Shown: piece by piece, positions 9,343-17,788 of the stretch | Numbering within the stretch: the stretch's first letter is position 1 | Layout of the letters: every line of letters starts with the position of its first letter | Assembly (NCBI RefSeq): GCF_004136315.1 | Contig: NZ_CP029562.1 | Location: forward strand, 4,859,501 to 4,923,500 | From: Mesorhizobium sp. Pch-S | Lineage (GTDB): Bacteria > Pseudomonadota > Alphaproteobacteria > Rhizobiales > Rhizobiaceae | Direction of reading: 5' to 3' | DNA length: 64,000 nucleotides | The notes under the pieces: model-generated | The model's database searches: none | The model's input: only the letters and a program-made list of their open reading frames with translations | What the model was told of the DNA's origin: nothing | Position numbers and translations under genes: made by a program

Positions 9343-9549
9343 TCAGTCGATGCCGACCATGACGTCGGATGCCTTGATGACGGCATATGCATCCTTGCCG
9401 ACGGCAAGCCCGAGATCGGCGACGGCTTCGTTGGTGATGGACGAGGTGACCACGGCGCCGCCGATGTCGATGCGCACATGCGAGGTGGTCGCGCCCTTGG
9501 TGATCTCGACGATCTTGCCCTTCAGCGTGTTGCGCGCACTGATCTTCAT
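9343..9549 (-). CDS. mop: Molbindin (Mop), molybdate-binding TOBE protein
   Basis: A 68-residue single TOBE/Mop domain: [16 protein letters not shown] opens the first strand, [13 protein letters not shown] and [13 protein letters not shown] follow, and [14 protein letters not shown] closes it. Mop proteins assemble as hexamers that store or buffer molybdate in the cytoplasm. It is transcribed divergently from modA across a 204-base region holding a Mo-box-like site. Ribosome site AGGAGTTCCCC precedes the ATG at 9549. The domain resembles the C-terminal TOBE domain of ModC in this window. Confidence 0.88.
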   Translation of the reverse strand: MKISARNTLKGKIVEITKGATTSHVRIDIGGAVVTSSITNEAVADLGLAVGKDAYAVIKASDVMVGID

Positions 9550-9682
9550 GGGGAACTCCTGGTTGATTTTCTATCCGATGCGCGCCGTTGCGCGAGCGGT
9601 CACCGTAGCCCGTGGTGGTCAGCCGTTACAACGGGTTTTCAGTGAAACTCTTTTCCCGAAAAAAGCGCAGAAGCCTTCCCTT

Positions 9683-9706
9683 TGTTATGTTCATATGGAT
9701 ATATCG
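9683..9706. promoter_or_regulatory. candidate Mo-box (ModE operator) between mop and modA
   Basis: TGTTATGT (9683-9690), an 8-base spacer and ATATATCG (9699-9706) form an imperfect inverted repeat resembling the ModE Mo-box half-site CGnTATAT. It is 48 bases before modA and in the divergent region with mop. It matches only five of eight arm positions, so binding is an inference supported by the modE gene downstream. Confidence 0.5.
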
Positions 9707-9753
9707 CCCAAAGCCGCTGGCTGGACGGGTTTGCAAAATCAGGGAGAGCTTCG

Positions 9754-10539
9754 ATGAAGAAACGTAATGGTTTGGTGCTGATGGCGATGACCGCTGGGGC
9801 GATGATGCTGGCAGCGCCTGCCGCACATGCGGACGAGCAGGTTGTCGTATTTGCCGCCGCCAGCCTCAAGAATGCGCTCGATGAGGTCAACAAGGCCTGC
9901 GAGAAGGATGTCGGCGAGGCTGCCAAGATTTCCTACGCGGCAAGTTCCGCGCTGGCCAAGCAGATCGAAGAAGGAGCGCCAGCGGATGTCTTCATCTCGG
10001 CTGACCTCGACTGGATGAAATACCTCTCCGACAAGAAGCTGACCAAGTCTGACACCGAGGTGAAGCTCCTCGGCAACCAGATCGTGCTGGTAGCACCGAA
10101 GGACTCCAAGGCCGAGGTCAAGATCGAGAAGGGGTTCGATCTCGCCAAGGTGATTGGCGACGGCAAGCTGGCGATGGGTGATTTCAAGGCGGTCCCGGCT
10201 GGCAAGTACGGCAAGGCGGCGCTGGAATCGCTTGGCGCGTGGTCTTCCGTCGAAGGCAAGGTGGCGCAGGCCGAGAATGTCCGCGCGGCGCTCAAGCTGG
10301 TGGCCACCGGCGAGGCGGCTGCCGGTATCGTCTACCAGACCGACGCCAATGCCGAGAAGGGCGTCAAGGTCATTGGAGTGTTCCCGGAAGAGACGCATCC
10401 TCCCATCGTCTATCCGGTTGCCCAGACGGCGGAATCCAAGGACAAGGATGCGCCGGCATTCCTGAAGTGCCTGCGCTCTGCTAAGGCAGGAGAGCTTTTC
10501 AAGGCGCAGGGTTTCACGCTGCTCGCGCCCACCCAGTAA
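9754..10539 (+). CDS. modA: Molybdate ABC transporter periplasmic binding protein
   Basis: A 261-residue periplasmic receptor for molybdate (and tungstate). The Sec signal peptide MKKRNGLVLMAMTAGAMMLA ends at AAHA-DEQ, about residue 25. The mature protein begins VVVFAAASLKNALDEV, the classic ModA opening with the Ser ligand, and continues YAASSALAKQIEEGAPADVFISAD, AMGDFKAVPAGKYGK and AAGIVYQTDA. The start ATG 9754 follows AGGGAGAGC; longer in-frame starts have no ribosome site. It heads modABC. Confidence 0.95.
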   Translation: MKKRNGLVLMAMTAGAMMLAAPAAHADEQVVVFAAASLKNALDEVNKACEKDVGEAAKISYAASSALAKQIEEGAPADVFISADLDWMKYLSDKKLTKSDTEVKLLGNQIVLVAPKDSKAEVKIEKGFDLAKVIGDGKLAMGDFKAVPAGKYGKAALESLGAWSSVEGKVAQAENVRAALKLVATGEAAAGIVYQTDANAEKGVKVIGVFPEETHPPIVYPVAQTAESKDKDAPAFLKCLRSAKAGELFKAQGFTLLAPTQ

Positions 10540-10555
10540 GGTATCGCAGGAACGC

Positions 10556-11260
10556 ATGAACTGGCTGCTGGACCTCAGCCCCGACGAATGGAATGCGGTC
10601 CGGCTGTCCATCAAGGTCGCCACGGTTGCGATGCTGGTCAGTTTGCCATTCGGCATCGCGGTGGCATTGCTTCTGGCGCGCGGCAGATTCTGGGGCAAGA
10701 CGCTGCTCAACGGCATCGTGCACCTGCCTCTGATCCTGCCGCCGGTGGTGACCGGTTATCTTCTTCTGCTGGCTTTCGGTCGGCGCGGACCGGCCGGCAT
10801 CTTTTTTGCCGATTATTTTGGCCTCGTCTTTTCGTTTCGCTGGACTGGTGCGGCCCTGGCGTGCGGCGTGATGGGCTTTCCGCTGATGGTAAGAGCGATC
10901 CGCCTGTCCATCGAGGCCGTAGATCGCAAGCTGGAAGCGGCTGCGGGCACGCTAGGGGCCAGTCCGCTCTGGGTTTTCGCCACCATCACGCTTCCGCTGA
11001 TCCTGCCCGGCATGATTGCCGGCGCGATACTTTCCTTTGCCAAAGCGATGGGCGAGTTTGGGGCGACCATCACCTTCGTTTCCAATATCCCGAACGAAAC
11101 CCAGACCCTGCCTTCCGCGATCTACACCTTCACGCAGGTGCCTGGCGGTGACGAAGGGGCACTAAGGCTGACGCTGATCAGCATCGTCATCTCGATGGCT
11201 GCCCTGGTCGCTTCCGAAGTGCTGGCGCGCCGGGTCGGACGACGGATGGACATCGAATGA
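10556..11260 (+). CDS. modB: Molybdate ABC transporter permease
   Basis: A 234-residue inner-membrane permease with five to six transmembrane segments. It shows ILPPVVTGYLLLLAFG near 61-76 and the coupling-loop motif with EAAAGTLGASPLWVFATI near 127-145, followed by LPGMIAGAILSFAKAMGEFGATITF, a ModB signature. It begins 16 bases after modA behind AGGAACGC and its stop overlaps the modC start by four bases, so the three genes are one operon. Confidence 0.95.
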   Translation: MNWLLDLSPDEWNAVRLSIKVATVAMLVSLPFGIAVALLLARGRFWGKTLLNGIVHLPLILPPVVTGYLLLLAFGRRGPAGIFFADYFGLVFSFRWTGAALACGVMGFPLMVRAIRLSIEAVDRKLEAAAGTLGASPLWVFATITLPLILPGMIAGAILSFAKAMGEFGATITFVSNIPNETQTLPSAIYTFTQVPGGDEGALRLTLISIVISMAALVASEVLARRVGRRMDIE

Positions 11261-12369
11261 GCGTGGCGGTCGATATCGGCCATCAGCAAGGTGGCTTTTC
11301 GCTCGAGGCGGCTTTCGACAGCTCCGGTCGCCTGACGGCGCTGTTCGGCCCTTCCGGTTCCGGCAAGACCTCGCTGATCAATGCCATTGCCGGCCTGATC
11401 CGGCCTCGGCGTGGTCGCATCACCGTCGACGGACAGGTGCTGGTCGACACTGAAAAAGGCGTTTTCGTACCGAGGCATAAGCGCCGTATCGGAATGGTGT
11501 TCCAGGACGCACGCCTGTTCCCACACATGAGCGTGGCAGCCAATCTGGGCTACGGCCGCTGGTTCACGCCGACGACCGAGCGTTACGGCGATATGGGGGC
11601 CGTTGTCGAGCTGCTCGGCATCGGACATCTGCTCGACCGCCGGCCGGGCAAGCTTTCCGGTGGCGAAAAACAACGTGTGGCGATCGGCCGGGCACTGCTG
11701 GCCAGCCCGAAGCTGCTTCTGATGGACGAGCCGCTCGCCTCGCTGGATGAAGCCCGCAAGGCTGAAATCCTGCCCTACATCGAGAGGCTGCGCGACGAGA
11801 CGAAGATCCCGATCGTCTATGTAAGTCATTCGGTTGCTGAAGTGGCGCGATTGGCGAGCGACGTCGTGGTGATGACGCAAGGCAAGGTCGCTGCCGCAGG
11901 CCCGACCACCGAGATCATGCAGCGGCTCGATCTGCTTTCCCACGAGGAGCGGGTGGAAGGCGGTGCCGTGCTGGATACACGCGTGCTGCATCACGACGAG
12001 CGTTTCGGCATGACCGTACTCGGCTCGCCAGCGGGCGAGATCCGCGTCCCTTATGTGGAGGCCGTTGTCGGCCAGCCGGTCAGGGTTCGCATTCGTGCAC
12101 GCGACGTCATGATAGCAACCGAAAAGCCGCATGGTTTGAGTGCGCTCAACGTGCTGGCCGGTCGCATCGCGGCGATCGAGCCAGGTGAGGGGGCTGCGGT
12201 GGAAGTCCGGATCGATTGCAACGGGGTAGCGGTGATGGCGCGCATCACGCGGCAGTCGCAGCATGCGCTGTCGCTCGCCTCCGGTCGCGATGTCTTCGCG
12301 GTCATCAAGACCGTGAGTTTCGATCAGGCGAATATGGCTGCTGCTCCCAAGGGGCAATTCGACGCCTGA
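11257..12369 (+). CDS. modC: Molybdate ABC transporter ATP-binding protein
   Basis: A 370-residue ATPase. The nucleotide-binding domain shows Walker A LFGPSGSGKTSLINA near residues 29-43, signature LSGGEKQRVAIGRALLA near 132-148 and Walker B LLLMDEPLASLD near 153-164. The C-terminal part (about 290-365) is the TOBE/Mop regulatory domain (LNVLAGRIAAIEPGEG and ASGRDVFAVIKTVSFD), which binds molybdate and gives trans-inhibition in ModC. The length matches ModC (352 in E. coli). It overlaps modB by ATGA. Confidence 0.95.
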   Translation: MSVAVDIGHQQGGFSLEAAFDSSGRLTALFGPSGSGKTSLINAIAGLIRPRRGRITVDGQVLVDTEKGVFVPRHKRRIGMVFQDARLFPHMSVAANLGYGRWFTPTTERYGDMGAVVELLGIGHLLDRRPGKLSGGEKQRVAIGRALLASPKLLLMDEPLASLDEARKAEILPYIERLRDETKIPIVYVSHSVAEVARLASDVVVMTQGKVAAAGPTTEIMQRLDLLSHEERVEGGAVLDTRVLHHDERFGMTVLGSPAGEIRVPYVEAVVGQPVRVRIRARDVMIATEKPHGLSALNVLAGRIAAIEPGEGAAVEVRIDCNGVAVMARITRQSQHALSLASGRDVFAVIKTVSFDQANMAAAPKGQFDA

Positions 12370-12490
12370 TGCACGTCGCCAGCTTTGAGATCGGCTCCTT
12401 GCACATCAGATCTTTGATTTCACGCATGTTGTGATCACAAAACCGCTGCGCACTTTTGCGCGGCATGCGCAGGCGCAGCCTCTTGTCATG

Positions 12491-12513
12491 CGCTATTCTC
12501 TCATGGAATAACG
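12491..12513. promoter_or_regulatory. inverted repeat before modE, candidate Mo-box
   Basis: CGCTATTC (12491-12498), a 7-base spacer and GAATAACG (12506-12513) form an inverted repeat with seven of eight arm positions matching, and the outer CGnTAT matches the ModE operator consensus. It lies 40 bases before the modE start, so autoregulation is likely. Confidence 0.55.
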
Positions 12514-12552
12514 ACGGCAATAACAAGCAGCAACATAACGCGGGAGGAAAAC

Positions 12553-12894
12553 GTGCCTTCTCTCAGCCTGCGGATCAATCTCGACCCGGACGGCCGCATC
12601 GGTCCCGGCAAGATAGAACTCCTGGAACAGATCGCTGCTTTCGGCTCGATCTCGGCGGCTGCGCGGGGCATGGAGATGTCCTACAAGCATGCGTGGGATC
12701 TGGTCGAAGACATGAACCGTGTCTTTGGCAAGCCGCTGGTGGCGGCGCAGACCGGAGGACGCAAAGGCGGCGGCGCGCAATTGACTGCGGTGGGTCTGGC
12801 AGTGGTCAGCCGTTACCGGGCCATCGAACGGGCCGCCACTGCAGCGGCGCAGGCGCATATGGAGGCCCTGCAGGCCGAAATCGATGCAGCATGA
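12553..12894 (+). CDS. modE: ModE-type winged-helix regulator (DNA-binding domain only)
   Basis: A 113-residue LysR-like winged helix of the ModE N-terminal family: LDPDGRIGPGKIELLEQIAA, GSISAAARGMEMSYKHAWDLV (recognition helix, about 32-52), then GGRKGGGAQLTAVGLAVVSRYRAIE and a dimerisation helix. E. coli ModE has two further molybdate-binding Mop domains that are absent here, so metal sensing may be lost, indirect, or involve the separate Mop. The start is GTG 12553 after GGGAGGAAAAC. It follows modC by 183 bases, with its own operator-like repeat. Confidence 0.85.
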   Translation: MPSLSLRINLDPDGRIGPGKIELLEQIAAFGSISAAARGMEMSYKHAWDLVEDMNRVFGKPLVAAQTGGRKGGGAQLTAVGLAVVSRYRAIERAATAAAQAHMEALQAEIDAA

Positions 12895-12906
12895 CAGCCT
12901 GTGCCG

Positions 12907-13668
12907 CTATTCCGGTTTGCGCAGCAGATAGGTGTCCATGATCCAGCCCTTGCGCAGCCGGGCGGCTTCACGGGTCCTGACGATTTCATCCTCGACGTCG
13001 CCCAGGCGGCCATGGATGAGGAGTTCGTCCGCGGTGCCGAGATAGGCTCCCCAATGAATGGTCGTATCCTTGTCGGCGACAGTCTGAAACGAGCATTTTC
13101 CGTCCAGCATCACAACCGTGGTGCCTGCGTTGTCGGGGAGGCCCTCATCCGTCAGCCGGCGCCCTGTCGTGACCAGGAATGGGTCGCCGATGCGATTCAA
13201 AGCCATCTTGTGGCCGGCAGCCAACGCCTGAATGGCGGTGATGCCGGGAATGACCTCCAGTTCGAAGCCGACATTGCCCCGCCGGCTGACGCGATCCAGG
13301 ATTCGGAGCGCGGAATCGTAGAGTGAGGGATCACCCCAGATCAGGAAGGCACCGCAGCCATCCTCGGCGGTTTCTTCAAGCAGCAGGTGCTCGTAGATGC
13401 CGGCGATCTCTTCGTGCCAGTCGTCGACAGTCGTGCGATAGGACGGCGCGGGTTCGGCCCGCACCGGCACGTCGAACTCGACGCGGCGCGACTTCTGGTT
13501 GGTGACGAAACGGTCGCAGATGTGGCGGCGCAGATCGGCGAGGTCGTTCTTCCTTGCGCCCTTGTCGGGAATGAACAGAACGTCAGCGCGGTTCAGGCCG
13601 TTGATGGCCTGGACCGTCATGTGTTCGGGATTGCCGGCGCCGATGCCGATCACGAGAACCTTACGCAT
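12907..13668 (-). CDS. cobF: Precorrin-6A synthase (deacetylating)
   Basis: A 253-residue SAM-dependent tetrapyrrole methyltransferase of the aerobic cobalamin pathway; CobF methylates C-1 of precorrin-5 and releases acetate. The protein starts MRKVLVIGIGAGNPEHMTVQ (glycine-rich SAM loop), continues ADVLFIPDKGARKNDL, FLIWGDPSLYDSALRI and FELEVIPGITAIQALAAGHK, and ends with a region typical of CobF rather than CobI/CobJ. It converges on modE (12-base gap). No other cob gene is in the window. Confidence 0.93.
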   Translation of the reverse strand: MRKVLVIGIGAGNPEHMTVQAINGLNRADVLFIPDKGARKNDLADLRRHICDRFVTNQKSRRVEFDVPVRAEPAPSYRTTVDDWHEEIAGIYEHLLLEETAEDGCGAFLIWGDPSLYDSALRILDRVSRRGNVGFELEVIPGITAIQALAAGHKMALNRIGDPFLVTTGRRLTDEGLPDNAGTTVVMLDGKCSFQTVADKDTTIHWGAYLGTADELLIHGRLGDVEDEIVRTREAARLRKGWIMDTYLLRKPE

Positions 13669-13789
13669 GACGCTGTCCTGCCCGATCCCCGGCGGCCTGT
13701 CCAGAGCGGCAACGGTGGTGACAGAAGGCTTTGATGCGGCGTTCGGAGCAGGTAGGCTCTACGAGCTTCTTCAGAAGGGAATCGCTTCG

Positions 13790-14800
13790 ATGATCCGCAT
13801 CGCGCTGACGGTCAGCATGGCGCTTTTCGCCGCGCCAGCCTTCGCCAACGATTCCACCGCGGAGCTTGGTGCCGGTGGGCTCATCCTGTCCCGCAACGAT
13901 GTCGTCTCGATGGACAGCGAGGATCTTTTCATTTCGCCCGACAAGGTCACGGTCGACTACGTTTTCCGCAACACATCTGATGCGGATGTGAGCACCATTG
14001 TTGCCTTCCCGCTACCGGAAATCGAAGCCAACCCTTACGAGATGCCTTCCATACCTGAGGAGGGCAGCGACAACTTCCTCGATTTCGAAGTGTCCGTGGA
14101 TGGCGCTGCCGTCAAACCCGAGCTGGAACAGAAGGCGTTTGCGGTCGGCGTTGATGTCAGCGCTGACCTGAAGGCGCAGAATGTGCCGCTGTATCCCTAT
14201 GGCAAGGCGGCTCTGGCGGCGCTCGCGAAGCTGCCGCAACCAGTTGCAGACGACTGGCTGGCGCGCGGCATCATCGTCATGGATCAGTATGACGATGGTT
14301 CCGGCTGGAAAAGCGTGCGCTCACCTTACTGGCAATTGCGCTCGACCTTCTGGTGGCGTGCGACCTTTCCGGCCGGCAAGCCGGTCCATGTATCGCATCG
14401 CTACAAGCCGAGCGTCGGCGCAACGGCCGGGCTCTCTTTCTTCAACGATGGCAAGTTTGAAGGCGAGTATGACAATTACAAACGCCGCTATTGCATGGAT
14501 GACGCTTTCGAGGCCGCCGTGCGCAAGGCACAGAAAGACAATACCGACAGCAGTCCGCAGCTTTATGAGAGCCGGATAGCCTATATCCTGACCACCGGCG
14601 GCAACTGGGCAACCGGCAGCATCGGCAAGTTCAAGCTCACGGTGGACAAGATCGATGCACGGTCTCTCGTTTCTTTCTGCGGCACCGGTGTGAGGAAAAC
14701 CGGGCCGACGACCTTTGAGATGACGGCGGAGGACTTCGTGCCGGAGCGCGATATCGACATCCTGCTGCTGGATAGACCCGAAAACGAAAGCGGCAAGTGA
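13790..14800 (+). CDS. DUF4424 domain secreted protein
   Basis: A 336-residue exported protein of unknown function. The signal peptide MIRIALTVSMALFAAPAFA is cut before NDSTAELGAGGL, about residue 20. The mature part (LSRNDVVSMDSEDLFISP, VDYVFRNTSDADVSTIVAFP, YCMDDAFEAAVRKA) matches DUF4424, a periplasmic family common in Rhizobiales. A longer in-frame opening from 13499 overlaps cobF antisense and would bury the signal peptide, so ATG 13790 (after AGAAGGGAATCG) is chosen. It overlaps folA at TGATG, so the two are co-transcribed. Confidence 0.82.
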   Translation: MIRIALTVSMALFAAPAFANDSTAELGAGGLILSRNDVVSMDSEDLFISPDKVTVDYVFRNTSDADVSTIVAFPLPEIEANPYEMPSIPEEGSDNFLDFEVSVDGAAVKPELEQKAFAVGVDVSADLKAQNVPLYPYGKAALAALAKLPQPVADDWLARGIIVMDQYDDGSGWKSVRSPYWQLRSTFWWRATFPAGKPVHVSHRYKPSVGATAGLSFFNDGKFEGEYDNYKRRYCMDDAFEAAVRKAQKDNTDSSPQLYESRIAYILTTGGNWATGSIGKFKLTVDKIDARSLVSFCGTGVRKTGPTTFEMTAEDFVPERDIDILLLDRPENESGK

Positions 14801-15318
14801 TGCTCGTATCAATCCATGTCGCCATCGCCGAAAACGGGATCATCGGCCGCGAGGGCGGTCTGCCATGGCGGCTTTCCACCGACCTCAAGCGCTTCAAGGC
14901 GGATACGCTGGGCAAGCCGGTCGTCATGGGGCGCAAGACCTGGGAGAGTTTCCCCAAGCGCCCGCTTCCGGATCGACTGAACATAGTCGTCACCCGTGAT
15001 CCTTCTTACCGGGCAGAGGGGGCTGAAGTCGTCACCTCCCTGGAGGATGGTCTGGCGCTCGCCCGCATTCGCGGCCGCTGCATGGCAGCCGCAGACGAAA
15101 TCTGCGTCATCGGTGGTGGCCAGATCTATGCGCGGGCGCTGCCGCTGGCCCACCGTCTGCATGTCACGCATGTGCTGGCTTCGATCGATGGCGACACATC
15201 CTTCCCGCCGATCGATCCCGAAACGTGGCACATCATCAGCTCAGAAGAGATTCCGGCCGGCGAGAAAGACAGCCATCCGACGCGTCATGTCGTCTACGAA
15301 AGGTCTGTTCGGGGTTAA
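14800..15318 (+). CDS. folA: Dihydrofolate reductase
   Basis: A 172-residue cytoplasmic NADPH-dependent enzyme reducing dihydrofolate to tetrahydrofolate, the partner of thymidylate synthase upstream. Signatures are VAIAENGIIGREGGLPWRL near 6-24 (with the Trp of the substrate loop), LGKPVVMGRKTWESFPK near 38-54 for NADPH binding, and ICVIGGGQIYARALPLAHRL near 102-121. The start is placed at ATG 14800, overlapping the DUF4424 stop by one base; a GTG three bases upstream is possible. Confidence 0.95.
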   Translation: MLVSIHVAIAENGIIGREGGLPWRLSTDLKRFKADTLGKPVVMGRKTWESFPKRPLPDRLNIVVTRDPSYRAEGAEVVTSLEDGLALARIRGRCMAAADEICVIGGGQIYARALPLAHRLHVTHVLASIDGDTSFPPIDPETWHIISSEEIPAGEKDSHPTRHVVYERSVRG

Positions 15319-15468
15319 CCACGACAAAGCGTCGCGGCAAAACTGCAGCTAAGAACAGCGCATTAAAAGGCGGACGCGTTGAAAGCGCGCTGAGGCATCC
15401 CTATAGAAGGACGACAAGGATTTTGCGCCGGCTCCGGCGTGTGAGGGAATCCCAGCGAAAGGACATTC

Positions 15469-16563
15469 ATGCCCTGGAACGACAAAAGTGGCGGAGGAGG
15501 CGGCCCGTGGGGAGGCGGCGGTAATAACCAAGGCCCATGGGGGCAAGGTCCACGCGGACCAAGCGGCCCTCAAGGTACGCCCCCCGATCTCGAAGACATC
15601 ATTCGCCGCGGCCAGGACCGGTTGCGCAATGCGCTTCCCGGCGGAGGCGGCAGCCCGGCAGTCTACCTTCTGATCGCACTCGTGCTGATCGCCGGCTGGC
15701 TGTTCAAAGCAGTTTATACGGTTCAGCCGGACGAGGTGGCGGTGGAGTTGCGCTTCGGCAAGCCGAAGGAGCAGCTTTCAGAGCCTGGCCTGCATTTCCA
15801 TTGGTGGCCGATCGAAACGGTCGAGACCGCCAAGATTTCCGAACAACTGGTCAACATCGGTGGTGGCGCCCGCAGCGGCAACACCTCCGGGCTGATGCTG
15901 TCGGGTGACCAGAACATCGTCAATGTGCAGTTCTCGGTGGCCTATCAGGTGGCTGACCCGCGCGCTTTCCTGTTCGACGTCGCCGATCCGGACGAGATGC
16001 TGAGGCAGGTTGCAGAAAGCGCCATGCGCGAGGCCGTTGGCCGGCGCCCAGCTCAGGACATCTTCCGTGACGACCGCCAGGGCATTGCAACGACGGTCCG
16101 CGAGAATATCCAGGCAACGCTGGACAGCTACAAGGCAGGCCTGACCATCAACGCGGTGTCGATCGAAGATGCGGCTCCGCCGCGCGAGGTGGCCGACGCG
16201 TTCGACGAAGTGCAGCGTGCGGAGCAGGATGAGGATCGTTTCGTCGAAGAGGCGAACCAGTACTCCAACCAGAAACTCGGTCAGGCGCGCGGCCAGGCGG
16301 CCCAGGTCCGCGAAGAGGCCGCTGCGTACAAGAACCGTGTTGTGCAGGAAGCACAGGGTGAAGCGCAGCGCTTCATCTCGATCTACGACGAATACGCCAA
16401 GGCGCCTGACGTCACGCGCCGGCGCATGTATCTGGAAACGATGGAGAAGGTGCTGAGAGACTCCAGCAAGGTGATCGTCGAGCCGAACGGCAATGGCCAG
16501 GGCGTCGTGCCTTATCTGCCTTTGCCGGCCCTGCAGCCGAAGACCTCGGGAGGTAACCAGTAA
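15469..16563 (+). CDS. hflK: HflK, SPFH modulator of FtsH
   Basis: A 364-residue inner-membrane protein with a glycine/proline-rich N terminus (15469 onward: GGGGGPWGGGG, then GPWGQGPRGPSGPQG), one transmembrane segment near residues 64-82 (VYLLIALVLIAGWLF) and a large periplasmic SPFH/band-7 domain ending in coiled coil. HflK and HflC form a cage that surrounds and restrains the FtsH protease. The start ATG 15469 follows GCGAAAGGACATTC. Its stop overlaps the hflC start by one base (TAATG). Confidence 0.95.
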   Translation: MPWNDKSGGGGGPWGGGGNNQGPWGQGPRGPSGPQGTPPDLEDIIRRGQDRLRNALPGGGGSPAVYLLIALVLIAGWLFKAVYTVQPDEVAVELRFGKPKEQLSEPGLHFHWWPIETVETAKISEQLVNIGGGARSGNTSGLMLSGDQNIVNVQFSVAYQVADPRAFLFDVADPDEMLRQVAESAMREAVGRRPAQDIFRDDRQGIATTVRENIQATLDSYKAGLTINAVSIEDAAPPREVADAFDEVQRAEQDEDRFVEEANQYSNQKLGQARGQAAQVREEAAAYKNRVVQEAQGEAQRFISIYDEYAKAPDVTRRRMYLETMEKVLRDSSKVIVEPNGNGQGVVPYLPLPALQPKTSGGNQ

Positions 16564-17474
16564 TGGCAAATCGTCTTCCCGCGATCATCGTCGCCGTCGC
16601 CGTCCTGTTGTTCCTGCTCTATTCGTCGGTTTTCGTGGTCAACGCGCGCCAGCAGGCGATCGTGCTGCGTTTCGGCGAGATCATCGACGTCAAGAGCGAG
16701 CCCGGCATCTATTTCAAGGCGCCGTTCCCGTTCTTCGACGCCGACACGGTGCAACTCGTCGAGAAGCGCGTGCTGCGCTTCGATCTCGACAACATCCGCG
16801 TCCAGGTTTCGGGCGGCAAATTCTACGAGGTCGATGCCTTTATAGCCTATCGTATCTCCAATCCGCGCGTCTTCCGTTCCGCGGTTTCCGGCCAGATCGA
16901 ACTGGCCGAACAGCGGCTGAAGACACGTCTCGATGCCGCGTTGCGCCGGGTCTACGGCCAGCGCGCCTTCGAGGCGGCTCTTTCCGAAGAGCGTGGCATC
17001 ATGATGCGTGAAGTGCGCGACCAACTGCGCCCGGACGCAACGTCGCTCGGTCTCGAGATCGATGATGTCCGTATCCGTCGCACCGACCTGACGGCCGAAG
17101 TCTCGCAACAGACCTACGACCGCATGAAGGCCGAGCGTCTGGCGGAAGCCGAGCGGCTGCGCGCACGCGGTAATGAAGCCGCACAGCGCATCAAGGCTCG
17201 TGCCGACCGCGAGGTGGTCGAGATCGTCGCCGAGGCCAACAAGGAATCGGAGATCCTGCGTGGTCAGGGCGATGCGGAGCGCAGTGCAATCTTCGCCAAC
17301 GCCTACAACCGGGATACAGCCTTCTTCGATTTCTACCGCTCGATGAACGCTTATGGCACCGCGCTGGACAACACCGGCACGACCATGCTGCTGTCGCCGA
17401 ATTCTGAGTTCTTCCGCTACTTCCGGGATCCGGCAGGCGGGGCGGCTCCGACTGCACCCAAGCCTGCGCAATAG
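16563..17474 (+). CDS. hflC: HflC, SPFH modulator of FtsH
   Basis: A 303-residue partner of HflK. It has an N-terminal transmembrane segment (LPAIIVAVAVLLFLLYSSVF, residues 4-23), a band-7 domain with QAIVLRFGEIID and RVLRFDLDNIRV, and a long charged helix near 170-235 (MKAERLAEAERLRARGNEAA). The conserved REVVEIVAEANKESEILRGQGDAE segment shows it is HflC rather than HflK. It is followed after 3 bases by the small DUF2065 gene and then degP, the usual envelope protein quality-control order in Rhizobiales. Confidence 0.95.
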   Translation: MANRLPAIIVAVAVLLFLLYSSVFVVNARQQAIVLRFGEIIDVKSEPGIYFKAPFPFFDADTVQLVEKRVLRFDLDNIRVQVSGGKFYEVDAFIAYRISNPRVFRSAVSGQIELAEQRLKTRLDAALRRVYGQRAFEAALSEERGIMMREVRDQLRPDATSLGLEIDDVRIRRTDLTAEVSQQTYDRMKAERLAEAERLRARGNEAAQRIKARADREVVEIVAEANKESEILRGQGDAERSAIFANAYNRDTAFFDFYRSMNAYGTALDNTGTTMLLSPNSEFFRYFRDPAGGAAPTAPKPAQ

Positions 17475-17477
17475 ACC

Positions 17478-17663
17478 GTGCAGGACTTCTTTGCCGCCAT
17501 GGGCCTTGTCCTCGTCGTCGAGGGCCTGGTCTATGGCGGTTTTCCACGTCTGGCCAAGCGGCTTGCAACCGATGTCCTCGCCATGCCGGAAGGCGTATTG
17601 AGAATCGGGGGACTGGCGGCAATCGCCGCCGGTGTCGGCATCGTATGGCTGGTTCGCGGTTGA
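17478..17663 (+). CDS. DUF2065 small membrane protein
   Basis: A 61-residue protein with two hydrophobic helices (AAMGLVLVVEGLVYGGFP and LRIGGLAAIAAGVGIVWLV). The family DUF2065 (YjeT) is regularly encoded next to hflKC and is thought to be a small inner-membrane companion, with no defined role. It uses a GTG start three bases after the hflC stop, which implies coupled translation. Confidence 0.82.
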   Translation: MQDFFAAMGLVLVVEGLVYGGFPRLAKRLATDVLAMPEGVLRIGGLAAIAAGVGIVWLVRG

Positions 17664-17788
17664 AGGATGCGGCGTCACCTTGGGGATTTGTCTTCGCCGG
17701 GTGGTCAGGGCCGTAAACGTGCCTTATTTCTTTCCACACTGACGACATGTCGTTGAAAGCGTTCTTGCTGACTTGCCGGGAGGCCCTG

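Noticed and set aside
13499..13789. N-terminal extension of the DUF4424 protein
   Set aside because: It overlaps cobF in antisense, and a proper signal peptide begins at 13790.
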